Source: Ficedula albicollis
Taxonomy: Eukaryota; Chordata; Aves; Passeriformes; Muscicapidae
Reading direction: 5' to 3'
Assembly (NCBI RefSeq): GCF_000247815.1
Contig: NC_021677.1
Coordinates: 62,126,706-62,190,705, forward strand
DNA length: 64,000 nucleotides
Each line of letters opens with the position of its first letter. The stretch's first letter is position 1. Of the stretch, positions 44,151-60,412 are shown one piece after another. A program made the translations under genes and the position numbers. The notes under the pieces are model-generated. The model ran no database searches and was not told the origin of the DNA. It worked only from the letters and a program-made list of their open reading frames with translations.

Positions 44151-44780
44151 TGGGAATTATCAAGGCAAAGCAAAGTGGTTTGTTGGTTTTTTTTTTTTTC
44201 CCTAATTTTGCTCTGAAGGAAGAGCTCAGTGCTGGGATTGGCTCTGTCAGGGATGGGATGTGCCCTTCACCCACCTCCTGTGCCAGGACTGGAGCCCAGG
44301 TGGAGTCAGGGTCTCACATTCCTGCCCTGTCCCTTTTCCTGGAGCATCCCTGCCTCCGTGGAAACTCTGCTCTTTGTTTTTTCTCAGGCCCCTAACAGCT
44401 CAAACTGAAACAAACAGGAACCAACCTCGACTTCCTCTTCTTGTTTTTTAGGGTTTTTGTGGGTTTTTTAAAAAGATTGTTCAGGTGAAGGACCAGCAGA
44501 CTGAGACATCTCCTCTGGTTCTTCCTGCCACCATTCCTACGAGATGTTTTGCTCTCTCTCCATCCCAGTGCCACAGGGGGGGAGCACAGACCTGCTCCAG
44601 GGTTGGAAAAAGGGTCCAGAACCACGGGAATCCCACCAGGGAATGCACTGGTGGTTGAGCAAAGCCCCAGCCTCCTCTAGGGTTGTTATTTGGGGGAAAA
44701 TCCTGGGAAAAAGTGTTGGTGCACAAGGGATAATCCCAGTGGTGGGAGCAGATCAGGCTCTGGGTGTTCCCTCACCTTGG

Positions 44781-46200
44781 GCAAATACTGGGGAGTAAGA
44801 ATGCCCAAATACCAAGGAACATCATATCCAAATACCAGGGAACAAGGATGCCCAAATATTGAGGAATGCCCAGTTACTGGGGAGTTCAAGGATACCCACA
44901 TAAAGAGCAAATAAGGAATTGCCAGGTGCCTGGGGAATAATGATGCCCAAAGACTGAGGAACAAGGATGCCCATGAAGAGGGAAAAAATAATTCCCACAT
45001 TCTTGGGGAATAGGAATGCCCAGATACTGAGGAATTAGGGTTTCCAAATACTGGGGAACATGGACACCCAAATACTGGGGAATTCAGGGATGCCCAAACA
45101 CTGAGGAATAAGGATGCCCCTAAAGAGGAAAAAAGGATTCCCAGATACCTGGGCAATAAGAATGCCCAAATTCTGAGGAATAAGGATGTCCCAATATTGG
45201 GAAATAAGAATGCCCAAATACCAAGGAATAACATGCCCAAATACCAGGGAACAAGGATGCCCAAATATTGAGGAATGCCCAGTTACTGTGGAATTCAAGG
45301 ATGCCCAAATATTGAGGAATACAAGTGCCCACATAAAGAGGAAATAAGGAATTCCCAGGTGCCTGAGGAATAATGATGCCCAAAGACTGAGGAACAAGGA
45401 TGCCCATGAAGAGGGAAAAAATAATTCCCATATTCTTGGGGAATAAGAATGCCCAGATAAAGGGGGAAAAATAATTCCCACAATCTTGGGGAATAAGAAT
45501 GCCTAGATAAAGAGGGGAAAAAAGAATTCACATATTCTTGGGGAATAAGGATGCCTAGATAAAGAGGAATTAGATGTCCAAATATTGGGGAACATGGACC
45601 CCCAAATACTGGGGAATTAGGGATACCCAAACACTGAGGAATAAGGATGCCCCTGTGGAGAAAAAAAGGATTCCCAGATACTTGGGGAACAAGAATGCCC
45701 AAATTCTGAGGAATAAGGATGCCCAAATACTGGAGAGCAAGGTTGCCCAAGTACCAGGGAATAGGGATGCCCAAATATTGGAGAATTCAGGACAGTCCAA
45801 ATATCTGGGAAAAGGGATGCCCAGATACTGAGGAATAAGAAAGCCCATACAGAGGGAAATACAGATTCCCAGATATTTGGGAAACAAGGATGCCCAAATA
45901 CTTGGGAACAAGGATGTCCAAATTTTGAGGAATAAGATTGTTGGAATACTGAAGGATAAGGATGCCCAAATGCCAGGGAATAGGAATGTCCAAATATTAT
46001 GGAATAAGGATGCTCAGATACTGGAAAATAAAGAGGCTCAAACACTGAGGAATAAGGATGTCCAAATTTTGGGGAATGGGGGTGCCCAAATGCCAGGAAA
46101 TAAGGATGTCCACATACTGGAAAATAAAGATGGCCACATACTGAGGAATAAAGATATCCAGATTTTGGGGAATGAGGATGCCCAAATGCTGGGGAGCAAG
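44781..46200. repeat. About 23-bp degenerate minisatellite
   Basis: 1.4 kb of AATAAGGATGCCCAAATACT and relatives, with spacing of about 22-26 bp and interspersed AAAGAGGAAAAA variants. The long minus-strand frames are by-products. Confidence 0.95.
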
Positions 46201-46524
46201 GCTGGCATCTCCTGCTGCTGTGACACAGAAGGGAAGGTGTCACATGCTGTGACACCCCAGAGAAGGACACACATCCTGTCACACCATCCCCAGCTCCAAC
46301 CCCCTGCTCCCCACCAGGGCTCAGCCCTGCCACGGCTGCACTTCACCCAAAATGAAAGTGCCTTAAGGTTTGATGGGGTTTTTTTTCACGTTGAGTTGGG
46401 TTTTTAAGGTTTTATAAAATGCTAAACAACCCCCAGAAGTCACTGGGAGGCTGGAGCACAGGGGAACACACAGCTTCAGAAATTCCCCAAAATCCATGGA
46501 TGGATCAGAGTATCTCCAGCACAC

Positions 46525-46850
46525 AGATCACAGAATTCCAGACTGGTCTGGAATCTGCTCATCCCGTTCCAGCCCCTTCCACTGTCCCAGGGTGCTCATC
46601 CAGCCTGGCACTGGGCATTTCCAGGGATCCAGGGGCATCCACAGCTTCTCTGGGCACCCTGTGCCAGAGCCCCACCACCCTCACAGCCAGGAATTCCTTC
46701 CTTATCCGCCCCACCACCCTCACAGCCAGGAATTCCTTCTTTATCTCAGGGGCATCCACAGCTTCTCTGGGCACCCTGTGCCAGAGCCCCACCACCCTCA
46801 CAGCCAGGAATTCCTTCCTTATCCGCTCATCCAGCTCTGAACTCCTGACC
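46525..46850 (-). mobile_element. CR1 LINE tail with internal tandem copies
   Basis: GGGCATCCACAGCTTCTCTG occurs twice and CCCCACCACCCTCACAGCCA three times, so the 3' part of the CR1 was tandemly copied after insertion. Confidence 0.88.
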
Positions 46851-46859
46851 CTCAATTAA

Positions 46860-48050
46860 GGGAAGCTGCCAGGAGCTATTATTTAATGTTAATTAACATA
46901 TCCAGTCGTGGGCTTCAGATTTTAACATCCTGCTCTTAAGTATAGGCCAGGGTCAAGAGAAAGATCTTGATGGGAAGATGGGGAACGAGGATTGAAAGGG
47001 AAGATGAAGGGAGAGCTGCAAATTGAATTGTTTCTCCCAGCATCACATTTCCAAGAGGGTTTGGAAAGGGACAAACCCACCCTGAGCCTCATGCAAATCA
47101 CCCCAAATTCAAGGCTGGGGAATGGTTTGACTCCACCACCTCAGGGATCTTCTCCAACCCAAATAATTCCATGATTTACCAATCCCTGCTCATTGGTGTG
47201 GGGACACAGCCACCCCAGAGGAATGGGGACAAAACATTTCCCTGATTTGGTTACAAGATCCCATTTTAGGGGCACCCTCCATGTGAGCACAGCAAATGGG
47301 AGGGAAAATGTGAATTTTGCCACGGCTGGTGCCAGGTCGCTGAGCCCACCCCTCTGCAAATCAGTTTTCAGCCCAAATAAACCCCAAATCCCTTTTTTTT
47401 TTTTTTTTTTCTTTTTTTTTTTTTTTTTGGCTAGAGCCTCACCACTTTCCCCCAGAAAACCTCCTGCAGCAGGCAAAGCCATTTCTGGGCTGCAGAAATC
47501 CTCGTGATGAGAAATCATCCTCCAATGATTTCACCCCGATCAAACCTTTATTAGAATTTTATTTTAAGTAACACTCACAGGGAGCCCAATGACCCTTTCC
47601 AGCCTCTGGGAATCACCCAACAAGTTGCACCAGCAGAGAAACAACCCTGTTAAGCAGCCCCATTAACTTGAGCCCCTCCCAGGAATTACCTGAGACTGCT
47701 TTAATTAGGTATCCACCGTGCAAAAGAATTAATTAATTGGTGATAAGCACCTGAACCACATTACTCATAAGGCTCTATTTCAAGCTTCAAATACAGCAAA
47801 CAGGTCACAGCCCAGCTGAGAGTGTAGGCAGAATTCCCAGGGCTGCTGCCTGGTATTTCTCTTCCCATCCAGGAATATGCCACTACATAAACAAAATATT
47901 TATTCCAGCGTTAACTTCTTTTAAAAATGAATGATTCGGAGCACAACTTGCACTCCATGAGCTGAAAGAATGCCAAAAAGCTGAAAGAATGCTAAAAAGC
48001 ATGCTTTTTTTTTTTTTTTTTTTTTTTTTTGTCTGTCTTAATTTTCCTTC
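46860..48050. other. GNG2 intron, no gene seen
   Basis: Mostly unique AT-rich sequence with a CR1 tail remnant at about 47115-47175 (plus) and T runs at 47393-47428 and 48006-48030. Confidence 0.6.
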
Positions 48051-48059
48051 CATGCTTGG

Positions 48060-48165
48060 CCAAGCTGGACAGGGTTTGGAACAACCTGGGATAGTGGGAA
48101 TTGTCCCTGCCCACGGCAGGGTGATTTCAAGGTCTCCTCCAACTCAAACCATTCAGGGATCCCAT
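48060..48165 (+). mobile_element. CR1 LINE 3' tail fragment
   Basis: CCAAGCTGGACAGGGTTTGG, then CAAGGTCTCCTCCAACTCAA and ACCATTCAGGGATCCCATTT. Confidence 0.88.
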
Positions 48166-48649
48166 TTCTTTTCCAGGTTTTTCACAGCATCCAGAGCTAG
48201 TGCCTTCAGAACTACTCCAACAGTGGCTGCAGCACATGGAGATGGGAGTTGTGTGATAATTTGGGGGGATTTGGTGTGCTCTGGGCGTGGGTTGTGGGGT
48301 AAAACCCCGTTACCTTGGGGCTGTGAGGGTTTCACACCCCGTGAAGGGAGTGAAGCACCTGCTGAGGGCAACAGCCCAATGTGCAGGTGGAGGATCCACA
48401 TGGAACGGGGGAGGGTTTAGCAGGTTCCTGAGGGGGGAAAAAACAGGAAAAGGAGGGGAAAAAAGGGTATAAAAGGAGGAGGGGGAAAAAAAGAGATGTA
48501 AAAGGGGGGGGCAAAAAAGGAAAAAATTTCCCCGTGCATTCAGTATTTCCACAATCCATAACTTTGAAAAGGAATTTACTGTGGCTTGTGCTGGCTCTGA
48601 CATTTCACAGCCTGGCAAAGCTGAGGATGTGAGGGGGGGTTCTCCAAGC

Positions 48650-50275
<1,626 letters not shown>

Positions 50276-50289
50276 CCTGGCACAGCTCA

Positions 50290-51735
50290 AACCAGGTTAT
50301 TTGGGCGGGCTGGCAGAAGTAGGTTGCTGGCGCTGCCGCTCCCCGCTCGGCCGCCGGGCTGACCCATATTATCCCAATTAAATCTCACTCCCGTGCCCCT
50401 CTGCTGCCTCTCTCCCCTGTGCCCTGCAGCATTCAGGGCTAAAGTAGGCCCTGGTGAGGGAGGCAGAGGAATGAGGGATGAGGAGAGGAGGGCACGGCCA
50501 GCGTGGCAGAACTGGGGCAGCAGCAGCAGTTTGTGCTCAGCGGCTTCCCTTCGCTCCAGGCCTGAGCCACCTGCACCTCCCCTGACCACAGCGCTCCTGC
50601 AAAACAGCAGAACTGCCTTTTCCCTCTGAGCCTTTCCCACATCACCCCCTGCCCTGTCTCCATGCTCACCCACCCTGACGGCTCCCTGAGCTCCACACCC
50701 GGCACCTCCCCGTTCCCCACCTGCTTCATTTATTCCCCTCTGCTCACTCCCAGGGCTTTAATCCTCCTGGAATCGCTGCCCGTGCACCACGATGCTCCAC
50801 GAGCTGATTAAACACCTTTCCCTGCTGCTGGGAAATCTCACTTTCAGTGGGTTTTTATATTTTTCCTGAGCTGTAAAGTCACTGCAAGCAGCTGCTCTTT
50901 GGGGGCTCTCAGTTCCAGGCAGGATGTAGGATTCCAAACCAGCCCAACTTTTACATCATTTCACAGAAACACTTACACAGGGCTTAGATTTTAGGCTTAA
51001 CAAATAATAATAAGCACCTCCCTTATTTGCTGCTCATACCTCTCCTTAAGCCTGGCTCGCTGCATTAAAATAATCTTTTTATTCCCTTTATTCCCCATTT
51101 TTATTCGCAGTGTGGATGGAGGAAGGAGGAGGGAGAGTTTCCCCCACCACTGGCATTAAGTGGGGAGTGAGGGAAGCACCAGGGGTGGATACGAATCCCT
51201 GAGCAAGGATGTGAGGCTGAGCAATTATATTAAATCAGCTGATAAATAATGCAAGGGATTCTGATGGGGCCCGCCCTGCCAGCACCACACAAACACCACC
51301 AGGTCTCCAGGATATTAAAAATCCAAGGGATGCAGCACAGGAACTGATCCCAAAGCCTTTCCCAACACCTAAAGCTGTCCCAGGGTCCCACTGCAGCTCT
51401 GCCCCCACCAGGTTCTACACAAAGCCATGGAATCCACCAGGCCTGGGCAATGTTCAGCATTTCCCAAGGTGGGGAACCTCTGCTTGGGCACTTTCCAGCT
51501 GGGTCAGAGCTGCTCCAGCAGCAGCCACAGGGCTGGAGATGAATTAGAAGAGGTTCAGAGAGGTGCTGATGGCTGCCCCCCAATTGAGGAGCCCAAATTG
51601 CTGCAGAGCCAGCAAAGGAAATCCCTGAGAAGGAATGTGGAGAAGACCCGGCCACGTTCCTGCAGGACATCCTGGGGACACCTGGACTCACACCACAGCC
51701 ATGGGGACAGTTCTGGTGTGCCCTGAGTGCTGGGG
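50290..51735. other. GNG2 intron, no gene seen
   Basis: A locally GC-rich start (CCGCTCCCCGCTCGGCCGCC) is followed by ordinary intron. Frames here lack recognisable domains. Confidence 0.55.
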
Positions 51736-51739
51736 GAGA

Positions 51740-51990
51740 GCAGGAATTCCCAATTCCCACCATCCCACCCATCCCTGCCCTCTGGCAGTGAAGCCATTCC
51801 CTGTGTCCTGTCCCTCCATCCCTTGTCCCCAGTCCCTCTCCAGCTCTCCTGGAGCCCCTTCAGGCTCTGAAAGTGGCTCTGAGCTCTCCCTGGATCCTTC
51901 TCCTCTCCAGCTGAGCACCCCCAGCTCTCCCAGCCTGGCTCCAGCCCTTGGAGCATCTCTGTGGCCTCCTCTGCACACAGAGAATTTTTC
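51740..51990 (-). mobile_element. CR1 LINE 3' end fragment
   Basis: CATCCCACCCATCCCTGCCC, GCTCTGAGCTCTCCCTGGAT and CTGAGCACCCCCAGCTCTCC, the stretch just upstream of the tail, as at 26440-26610. Confidence 0.88.
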
Positions 51991-52644
51991 CTGTCCTCAG
52001 ACCAAGCCCTGCCCCTTTCTCCCAAGGTTTGTCCCAAGGTTTCTCCCCAGTCTCCTTTGGCTGCAGACATAACAAAGCCCAAACCATGGCAAATGTCACA
52101 TGCAGAGACAGGCTGGCACTGTCCTGCTCTCCCCAGGTGACAGTGGCACTGTGAAGACATTTTGCTGACTCTCAACACCTCCTTTATCCTCCTTCCCTCC
52201 CTTCCCTGCACCTGCTCCAAAGCAAAACCAAAGAGGAATCAAATCAACCCTGAGCATCTCCCATCACTGACAGCTGGTGCTTTCTTACCCCAAATGACCC
52301 CAAAACCTCCAAGCCCACAGGAATTCACTGCTTCAGGGAGCATTTTAAGACAACTGAAGCCTGAAGAATCCTTCCAGCATCCCTTCAGGATTCCCCTTAA
52401 GTGGATCATGCCCCAGGCTGTGGCTGTTGGACACCTGGCAGTGCCATCCCAGGGGGATGCTGCAACAGGTTAAATATTCCTGGACGTCACCCAGCTCCTG
52501 GTGACAGCTCTGGGACACAGCTCAGATGGGAGCAGGAGAGCAAACAGGCTCCTCCACATCCCTGCAGGCTGCACAGGGACACTGCCTGTCCCCAGGGAGC
52601 CACCACCATTCTGGCTTTTCCCTGGCTGCAGGGGCTCAGCACCA

Positions 52645-52808
52645 GGGCTGCTCATTGGAAAAGGAGCCAGGAAAACAAATTATTAAAATGGTTGGTGTAA
52701 ATTGCACAGGAATTTCAAGCACTGGCAGGGCTGCTCATTGGAAAAGGAGCCAGGAAAACAAATTATTAAAATGGTTGGTGCAAATTGCACAGGAATTTCA
52801 GGCACTGC
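52645..52808. repeat. 82-bp tandem duplication
   Basis: AGGGCTGCTCATTGGAAAAG starts at 52645 and again at 52727; both continue to GCACAGGAATTTCA. Confidence 0.92.
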
Positions 52809-52945
52809 CCATCACAAGGTGGAGTCCCCACCCTTGGGGGGATTTAAAAGCCCTGTGGATGTGGCACTTGGGGACATGGGTGGGAATGGACTTGGAAGAT
52901 TTTTAGAGGGATTTTCCAACCTGAACAATTCCAAGATTTTAAGCC
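52809..52945 (+). mobile_element. CR1 LINE 3' tail fragment
   Basis: GGGGGGATTTAAAAGCCCTG, TGTGGCACTTGGGGACATGG and ATTTTCCAACCTGAACAATT. Confidence 0.92.
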
Positions 52946-52949
52946 TGAA

Positions 52950-54790
52950 GTTTCCAGGCACAGCAGCACCGACAGGACCCGACCATAATGACCTTAATGA
53001 CTATAATGACCATAATTAGTACATGGAGCCACCCCAGCAGTGCCACCATCCTCCTGGAGGTGCCAGCCTTGGGAACAGGGGCTCCAGCTCCTCCTACCCG
53101 GGCAGGTGCAGGAGGAGAGGGAGGAGGGGGATCCTCAGCACGGATTTCCCCTGGGAATGTGCCAGAATTCGGTTTGGTGGCACAGGGCACCGATGTCCCC
53201 GTGGCCTCTGCCTGCAGGGATGGGCACAGGCAGCTCAAAGCACAGGAAAAGCAGGAAGCAGCCAGGTTTTGGGCTGGGATTTATCCCCCTGGACACAGGA
53301 TGCAGCAGGAGGAAGGATGCTGAGCACCATGGTGAAAGCAGGAACAGCAAGGAGTTTGCACTGGGAATATCCCAAAGTCCAAGGATTTTTTTCCCCTTTG
53401 GAGGGATCTCATGTGATCCAGGAAGGAGCAGGGGCTCAGGCAAGGCAGCCCCTTCCCACTCAGGTCCATCCAGAACATTTCCAGCCAAAAAAGCTGTTCC
53501 TAGGGAGCCTCACGGGGTGGGCAGAGCCAAATTCCCTTCCCAAAGCCCTGGGGAGAGCAGGAGAGGGCAGGAAGATAAACCTGTTAAAATGAGACATCAG
53601 CTCACAAAGGAGCTTATCCTGCAGCACCCCTGGAACAACCAACCTGCATGAGAGCATCACCCACAGCACAGAACTCCAACCACGAGAGCTTCCCCTGGAT
53701 AAACTAATTAACCCGGGTTCTAACGAGGATGATGATGGCAGACATCAGGGGAAGGAAAGTGCTGAGTGAAAAGGCAGGGAAGGACGAGATAAGGTGAAAA
53801 CTAATTGTGTTTGGGAGGATCAGCAGGTGCTGGTGCAGCTGCTGCCCAGGAATTATCCAGGGGGTCTCAGCTGCAAGGTGCTGGTTTTTAAAGGCCCAAT
53901 GTCAGTTCAGAGGGGATTTTTATTCCTGTATTCCCACGGTGCTCGGAGTCCATCACTCCCATGTGAAATGCAGATGAGTGATTTTAGACTCCAGCCTTGG
54001 CATGGCTGTGTCCTCGCCACCCTCTGAGATCCCTTCCCTGATCCTGCACCCAGCTGCCTCCCCACCCACCAAGCACCACCACTGCCCTGCACGTCTCTAA
54101 TCAAAGGCATCACTGATTAATCCCCGCCCTGGGCCGACATCCACACCCGACCAACGCCACCCCAGCCACTCTGGATGGGGTTTGGAGCAAGCCTGGCTTC
54201 TCCAAGGAGCCAAATCCACGTTCTGCTGGCAGCTGGATCCTGCCCTGCCTCAGGAGCCACAGCCCCTGTCCCTGCAGCCATCCCGAGCTTCCCACCACCA
54301 GCAGCACCAGGAGACCCCCTTTGGGATTTTGGGTGGACAGGGCCACTCCTGTGCTCTAAAGGGACTGGGTTTGGGGGGTTTGCACCATGCATGGGGCACC
54401 CAGAAGGAAAAATGCACGTGGAAAGCTGGGCTGGAAGCGAGCAGGGGGTAAAACTGCACGGGCAAGAAAAAATTCCTGGGTGAAAAAATTCCTGGGTGAG
54501 TGGACCAGGATGCACCCACATCCTTTTCCACGGAATGGGGTTTTATTTCCCGCTGCTTTTGCCCCCATCCCTCCTCCTCACAAAGAGCCCAGAGAGGGAG
54601 AACAGCGAGAAAAGAGCCTGGAAAGCAAGAAAAACTGAAAATCCAACCTAATCCTTCAGCTGCTTCCTGCCCCTTCCATGCTGGCTGTGAATACACACAT
54701 CACATCACATCCAGCTTTCACATCCTGATCCAGGCACAGGAGGGAGACCCTTGGAGGAGTCAGGCTGAGAATTGATGCCACTCGTGCCTA
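52950..54790. other. GNG2 intron, no gene seen
   Basis: Unique moderately GC-rich sequence with overlapping frames on both strands; nothing recognisable. Confidence 0.55.
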
Positions 54791-54794
54791 AAAT

Positions 54795-55160
54795 GGTGTT
54801 TTCCCAAAATCCCAGCCCAAATGGGGCAATCCCAGCCCAAAATGGGATAATCCCAGCCCCAAATGGGGCAATCCCAGCCCAAAACGGGGCAATCCCAGCC
54901 CCAAACGGGATAATCCCAGCCCCAAAAGGGACAATCCCAGCCCCAAATGGGATAATCCCAGCCCCAAACAGGGCAATCCCAGCCCCAAATGGGGTAATCC
55001 CAGCCCCAAGCAGCCCAAATGGGGCAATCCCAGCCCCAAACAGGGCAATCCCAGCCCCAAAACGGGGCAATCCCAGCTGGGCAATCCCAGCCCAAAATGG
55101 GATAATCCCATCCCCAAACAGGGCAATCCCAGCCCCAAACGGGGCAATCCCAGCCCCGTG
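54795..55160. repeat. AATCCCAGCCCCAAA minisatellite
   Basis: Sixteen or so units of AATCCCAGCCCCAAATGGGG and close variants, 17-24 bp each. Confidence 0.95.
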
Positions 55161-55574
55161 GCGGCACCACTCGTGTCCCCCTGGAGCATCCCGCCCCCGG
55201 GCAGCGCTTTTTGGGGACAGGGGTGTCCACAGCAGCGTCTCTCCAGCCCCAATTACTATGGAAACAGGCAGCGCCGGCGCCGGGCTGTCCTCCCTGGGTG
55301 ACTCACCGGGATCCAGGAGCCCCTGGAATTCCAGCGGCTGCCAGGTGGGATGGCACTGCCCCTCCCGGGAAAATTGCCCTTTTATCGCCTTTTCCGCTTG
55401 GCACGGGGTGCCAAAGCAGCAGGCGGGAGTGGGGGTTAATAACAGTAATGATAATAATAATAATAATAGAGTTTCTTCACCAGCTCGCTGCCATCAATCC
55501 ATGAGAATCCCTCTAGGATTGCCTGCTCCTGGTCTGGAGAACCCCCATGCCATGAAGCAGCCTCAGTTATCATC

Positions 55575-55701
<127 letters not shown>

Positions 55702-56629
55702 TTATCATCTCCCCCCCCCGCCCCTCCCAGATCCAAAATGTGCCCCAGGAAGCCACCAGCAAGGAGAAAACCCCCGGAGAACCTTCCTGCTGGTGCATGA
55801 TCCGCGGGGAGCGAAGCTGGCAGCTCCCGGGGAATCTGGGAGAGAGGATGGGCAGTCCCGAACTGGGACTATCCCGTTTTGGGGGCGAGGCTGCCTCCAG
55901 GTGATGCTGAGACTGCCAGGCTCGTGTTCCAGGCGAGCAGCAGGCAGCACATCGCATCAAGCAGCATCCCTGCCTCCTCCTTCAAGGCTGGAAATGCCTC
56001 AAAGAGCCCCAGAGTTGGTGCCAAGGAGCAGCTGGGGCCATGGAGGGGCAGCACAGAAGCTGGGGTGGGATGGGGCTGAGCCACACCCCTGAATCCCACA
56101 GCACAGGGTGAGAAAAGCCCCATCAGAACCCCCCAAACCTCCTCCTGGAGAAAGGCTTGGCCCCAGGGCTTTCCTGGCAATAATTAATTGAGTCATATTT
56201 CAATCCAGCCAGCGGCCATATGGTAGGAAAGAGGATTAAAATCGCATGCTCCAGTTGCATTCAGGGAAATCCAGTTATAAGGAAAAATCCTCAATGCCTG
56301 GCTGCAGGCTGCTGCCAGGGGATGGGCTCCTGCCACCCATCCACACGGCCCCAGCCCCTTTTCCAGGAGTGAGGAGCACGGGGTGGCCGCTGAGGAGATG
56401 GACCAGGAGCAATTTGGGAGGGCAGGGGGGGAAACGGGGGAAGAAATCGGCCAGAGGCAGCAGCAGGGACAGCAGAGGCAGATCACTGCTGCTCCCAGCC
56501 CCTGCCCTTTGGGTACCGTGCTCTAAGTTCATTAGGAGCTCATTAGTAATTGATTAATGAGGGGGTATCGCTGTGTGTCAGGATTCTCCTTAAATATAAA
56601 TCATTTTCCACCAAGGAGGTGATAATTAT

Positions 56630-56777
56630 GGAATCACTGATACGGATTGGAAGGGTCCCTAAAGCCCATTCCACCCCCTGCCATCCACACCTTCCACTAG
56701 CCCAGGCTCTTCCAGGCTCTGTCCAACCTGGCCTGGAACAATTCCAGGGATTTGGGGCAGCCACAGCTTTTTTTGGG

Positions 56778-56819
<42 letters not shown>

Positions 56820-56870
56820 AGGGCCTCCCCACCCTCACAGCCAGGAATTTCCTCCTAATGTCTATTCCAA
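56630..56870 (-). mobile_element. CR1 LINE 3' tail, interrupted
   Basis: CCCATTCCACCCCCTGCCAT, TCCAACCTGGCCTGGAACAA and CTCCCCACCCTCACAGCCAG. A 40-nt C run at 56780-56819 replaces the middle. Confidence 0.9.
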
Positions 56871-57341
56871 ATCTTCCCTGTGTCGGTTTTTTTTTGCTGG
56901 ATTCCCCCCTCCCACCGGGGCAGGAGAGCCCTGGACCAGTTTTCCTCGAGCTCCTCTTTTCCCGGGAATCCTCCACCCAAAGCACTGCTGGGAAAAACAG
57001 GGATTTTGATGGAAATGCTGGGAGAGGGACGGCGCTGTAGGGATGGACAGCACCCCCAAACCCCTCCAAGCCGGGCTGGGGCTGATCCCAACTGCAGGGA
57101 TTTGGGGTGGGGAAAGTCCCCCTGCTCCTTCCTTCCCGTGATTAAAGAAAAAATCGGAGAAGAAAGAACACTACGTCTCATTCATCCACAGGGAGAAAGC
57201 CCTGCCTGTGATGGCAAATCAGCTGATTAAGGAGGATCAAAGCCCCTAAATCCAACCTTTGTTGGGAGGCTGAGCTCCCGGTACGAGGCACCTTCCCGGG
57301 GAGCAGGGCGGGACCCCCGGCCCCCATCGCCCCCCGGCACC

Positions 57342-57365
57342 GGGGGGACCCGCGGGTGCGGGGAT

Positions 57366-57456
<91 letters not shown>

Positions 57457-57480
57457 GGGGACCCGCGGGTGCGGGGATTG
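57342..57480. repeat. 87-nt poly-C run between 26-bp direct repeats
   Basis: The 26 bp at 57342-57367 (six G, ACCCGCGGGTGCGGGGATTG) recur exactly at 57455-57480 with C at 57368-57454 between. The same genomic end is present twice. Confidence 0.95.
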
Positions 57481-57569
57481 CGGGATTTGGGGGGGTTTGT
57501 GCCGATTTAGGAGCGGCTGGGTGCCCGCCGGGGTCAGTGACAGGGGGTGCTGGGGGTGGGGGCCGCCCT

Positions 57570-57900
57570 GCCCAGTGCTCCCAGTGCCCCCAGTGCTCCC
57601 AGTGCTACGAGTGTCAGTCCTCCCAGTGCTCCCAGTGCCCTCAGTGCTCCCAGTGCTACGAGTGCCAGCCCTCCCAGTGCTCCCAGTGCTCTCAGTGCTC
57701 CTAGTGCGGCCAGTGCCAGCCATCCCAGTGCTCCCAGTGCCCCCAGTACCAGCCCTCTCAGTGCTCCCAGTGCCAGCCTTCCCAGTGCTCCCAGTGCGGC
57801 CACTGCCAGCCATCCCAGTGCTCCCAGGGCAGCCAGTACCAGCCATCCCAGTGCTCCCAGTGCCGGCCCTCCCAGTGCCCCCAGTGCCCCCAGCCCCGCT
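57570..57900. repeat. CCCAGTGCT minisatellite
   Basis: About 35 units of GTGCTCCCA and relatives (GTGCCCCCA, GTGCTACGA, GTGCCAGCC). Its complement carries ACTGGGAGCAC, the core of the array at 22161-23390. Confidence 0.94.
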
Positions 57901-57914
57901 CTCCCCCCCCGTAC

Positions 57915-58127
57915 CTGGATGCGATGCCCCGGTCCCCGCGGGGCGGGCGGCGGCGGGACGGACAGACGGACAGAGGGGTGGAGGGACGGACGGACGGGCG
58001 CTGGGAGGGATGGCGGGCAGGATGGAGGAAGGGATGGAGGAGGGATGGAGGAGGGATGCGGCCGCAGCAGGAGGAGGAGGAGGAAGAGGAGGAGGAGGGT
58101 GGTCAGCAGCAGCAGCAGCAGCAGCAG
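57915..58127 (-). other. GNG2: Candidate non-coding first exon of GNG2
   Basis: On the minus strand GGGGCATCGCATCCAG is followed by GTACGG, a good donor at 57914-57913. The exon would contain a GAG/CTC-rich stretch and eight CAG/CTG units (58104-58127). Its start is hidden in the C run. Assignment rests on orientation, CpG content and the known 5' non-coding exons of GNG2. Confidence 0.45.
58104..58127. repeat. (CAG)8 microsatellite
   Basis: Eight CAG units directly against the C run, so the true length is unknown. Confidence 0.9.
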
Positions 58128-59099
<972 letters not shown>

Positions 59100-59514
59100 A
59101 AAACCCCGTCTGTACCCATCACACCCCCTGAACCCCCCATACCCATCCCTGCACCCACAGCCCCCCTAAACCCATCCCTGCCCTTTCCCCCCCCTCTACA
59201 CTGCTCCAAACGCCCCATTCCTGGATCCTTCCATGTTCCTCGAGCCCCCCAAAGCCCCAGATCCCTCCCAGCCCTTCCCTCACCAGCAGCCCCCATCCCC
59301 CTGGCACACCCAAACCCTTCCCTGTCAAAGTTCCCATTCAGGGCACAGCTCAGGGGAATCGCTCAGTATTTTATATTTTCTTTGCAGTCGATATGAACCC
59401 ACGTGCCCAGTTTGGGGGATTCCAAGGGGAAGATTTTGGAGGCATGAGGGAGCTGATGGGGATTTTATAAGGAGGCTTTTCCCTTTCCTCCAGCTGTGTC
59501 CTCATGGAAATCCT

Positions 59515-59625
59515 TCCCTGTGAGGGTGGAGAGGGGCTGGCACGGGGTGCCCAGAAAAGCTGTGGATGCCCCAAATCCCTGGAATTGTCCCAGAGCAGTG
59601 GAAGATGTCCCTACCCATGGTAAGG
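59515..59625 (+). mobile_element. CR1 LINE 3' tail, truncated by poly-C
   Basis: CCCTGTGAGGGTGGAGAGGG, then GCTGTGGATGCCCCAAATCC. The end is replaced by a GGGAT microsatellite and the next C run. Confidence 0.88.
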
Positions 59626-59628
59626 GAT

Positions 59629-60412
<784 letters not shown>

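Larger units (their letters stand above)
57280..58127 (-). promoter_or_regulatory. GNG2: CpG-rich block, probable GNG2 5' end
   Basis: Much denser in CpG than the rest of the window (CCCGCGGGTGCGGG, CCCGCGGGGCGGGCGGCGGC, GCGGCCGC). It lies upstream of GNG2 in the right orientation and contains a good minus-strand splice donor. The core is lost in the C run that begins at 58128. Confidence 0.55.

Noticed and set aside
58104..58127. Polyglutamine coding tract
   Set aside because: The CAG units lie in a CpG-rich block beside a probable non-coding exon on the other strand and run into an artefact; no coding exon is supported.
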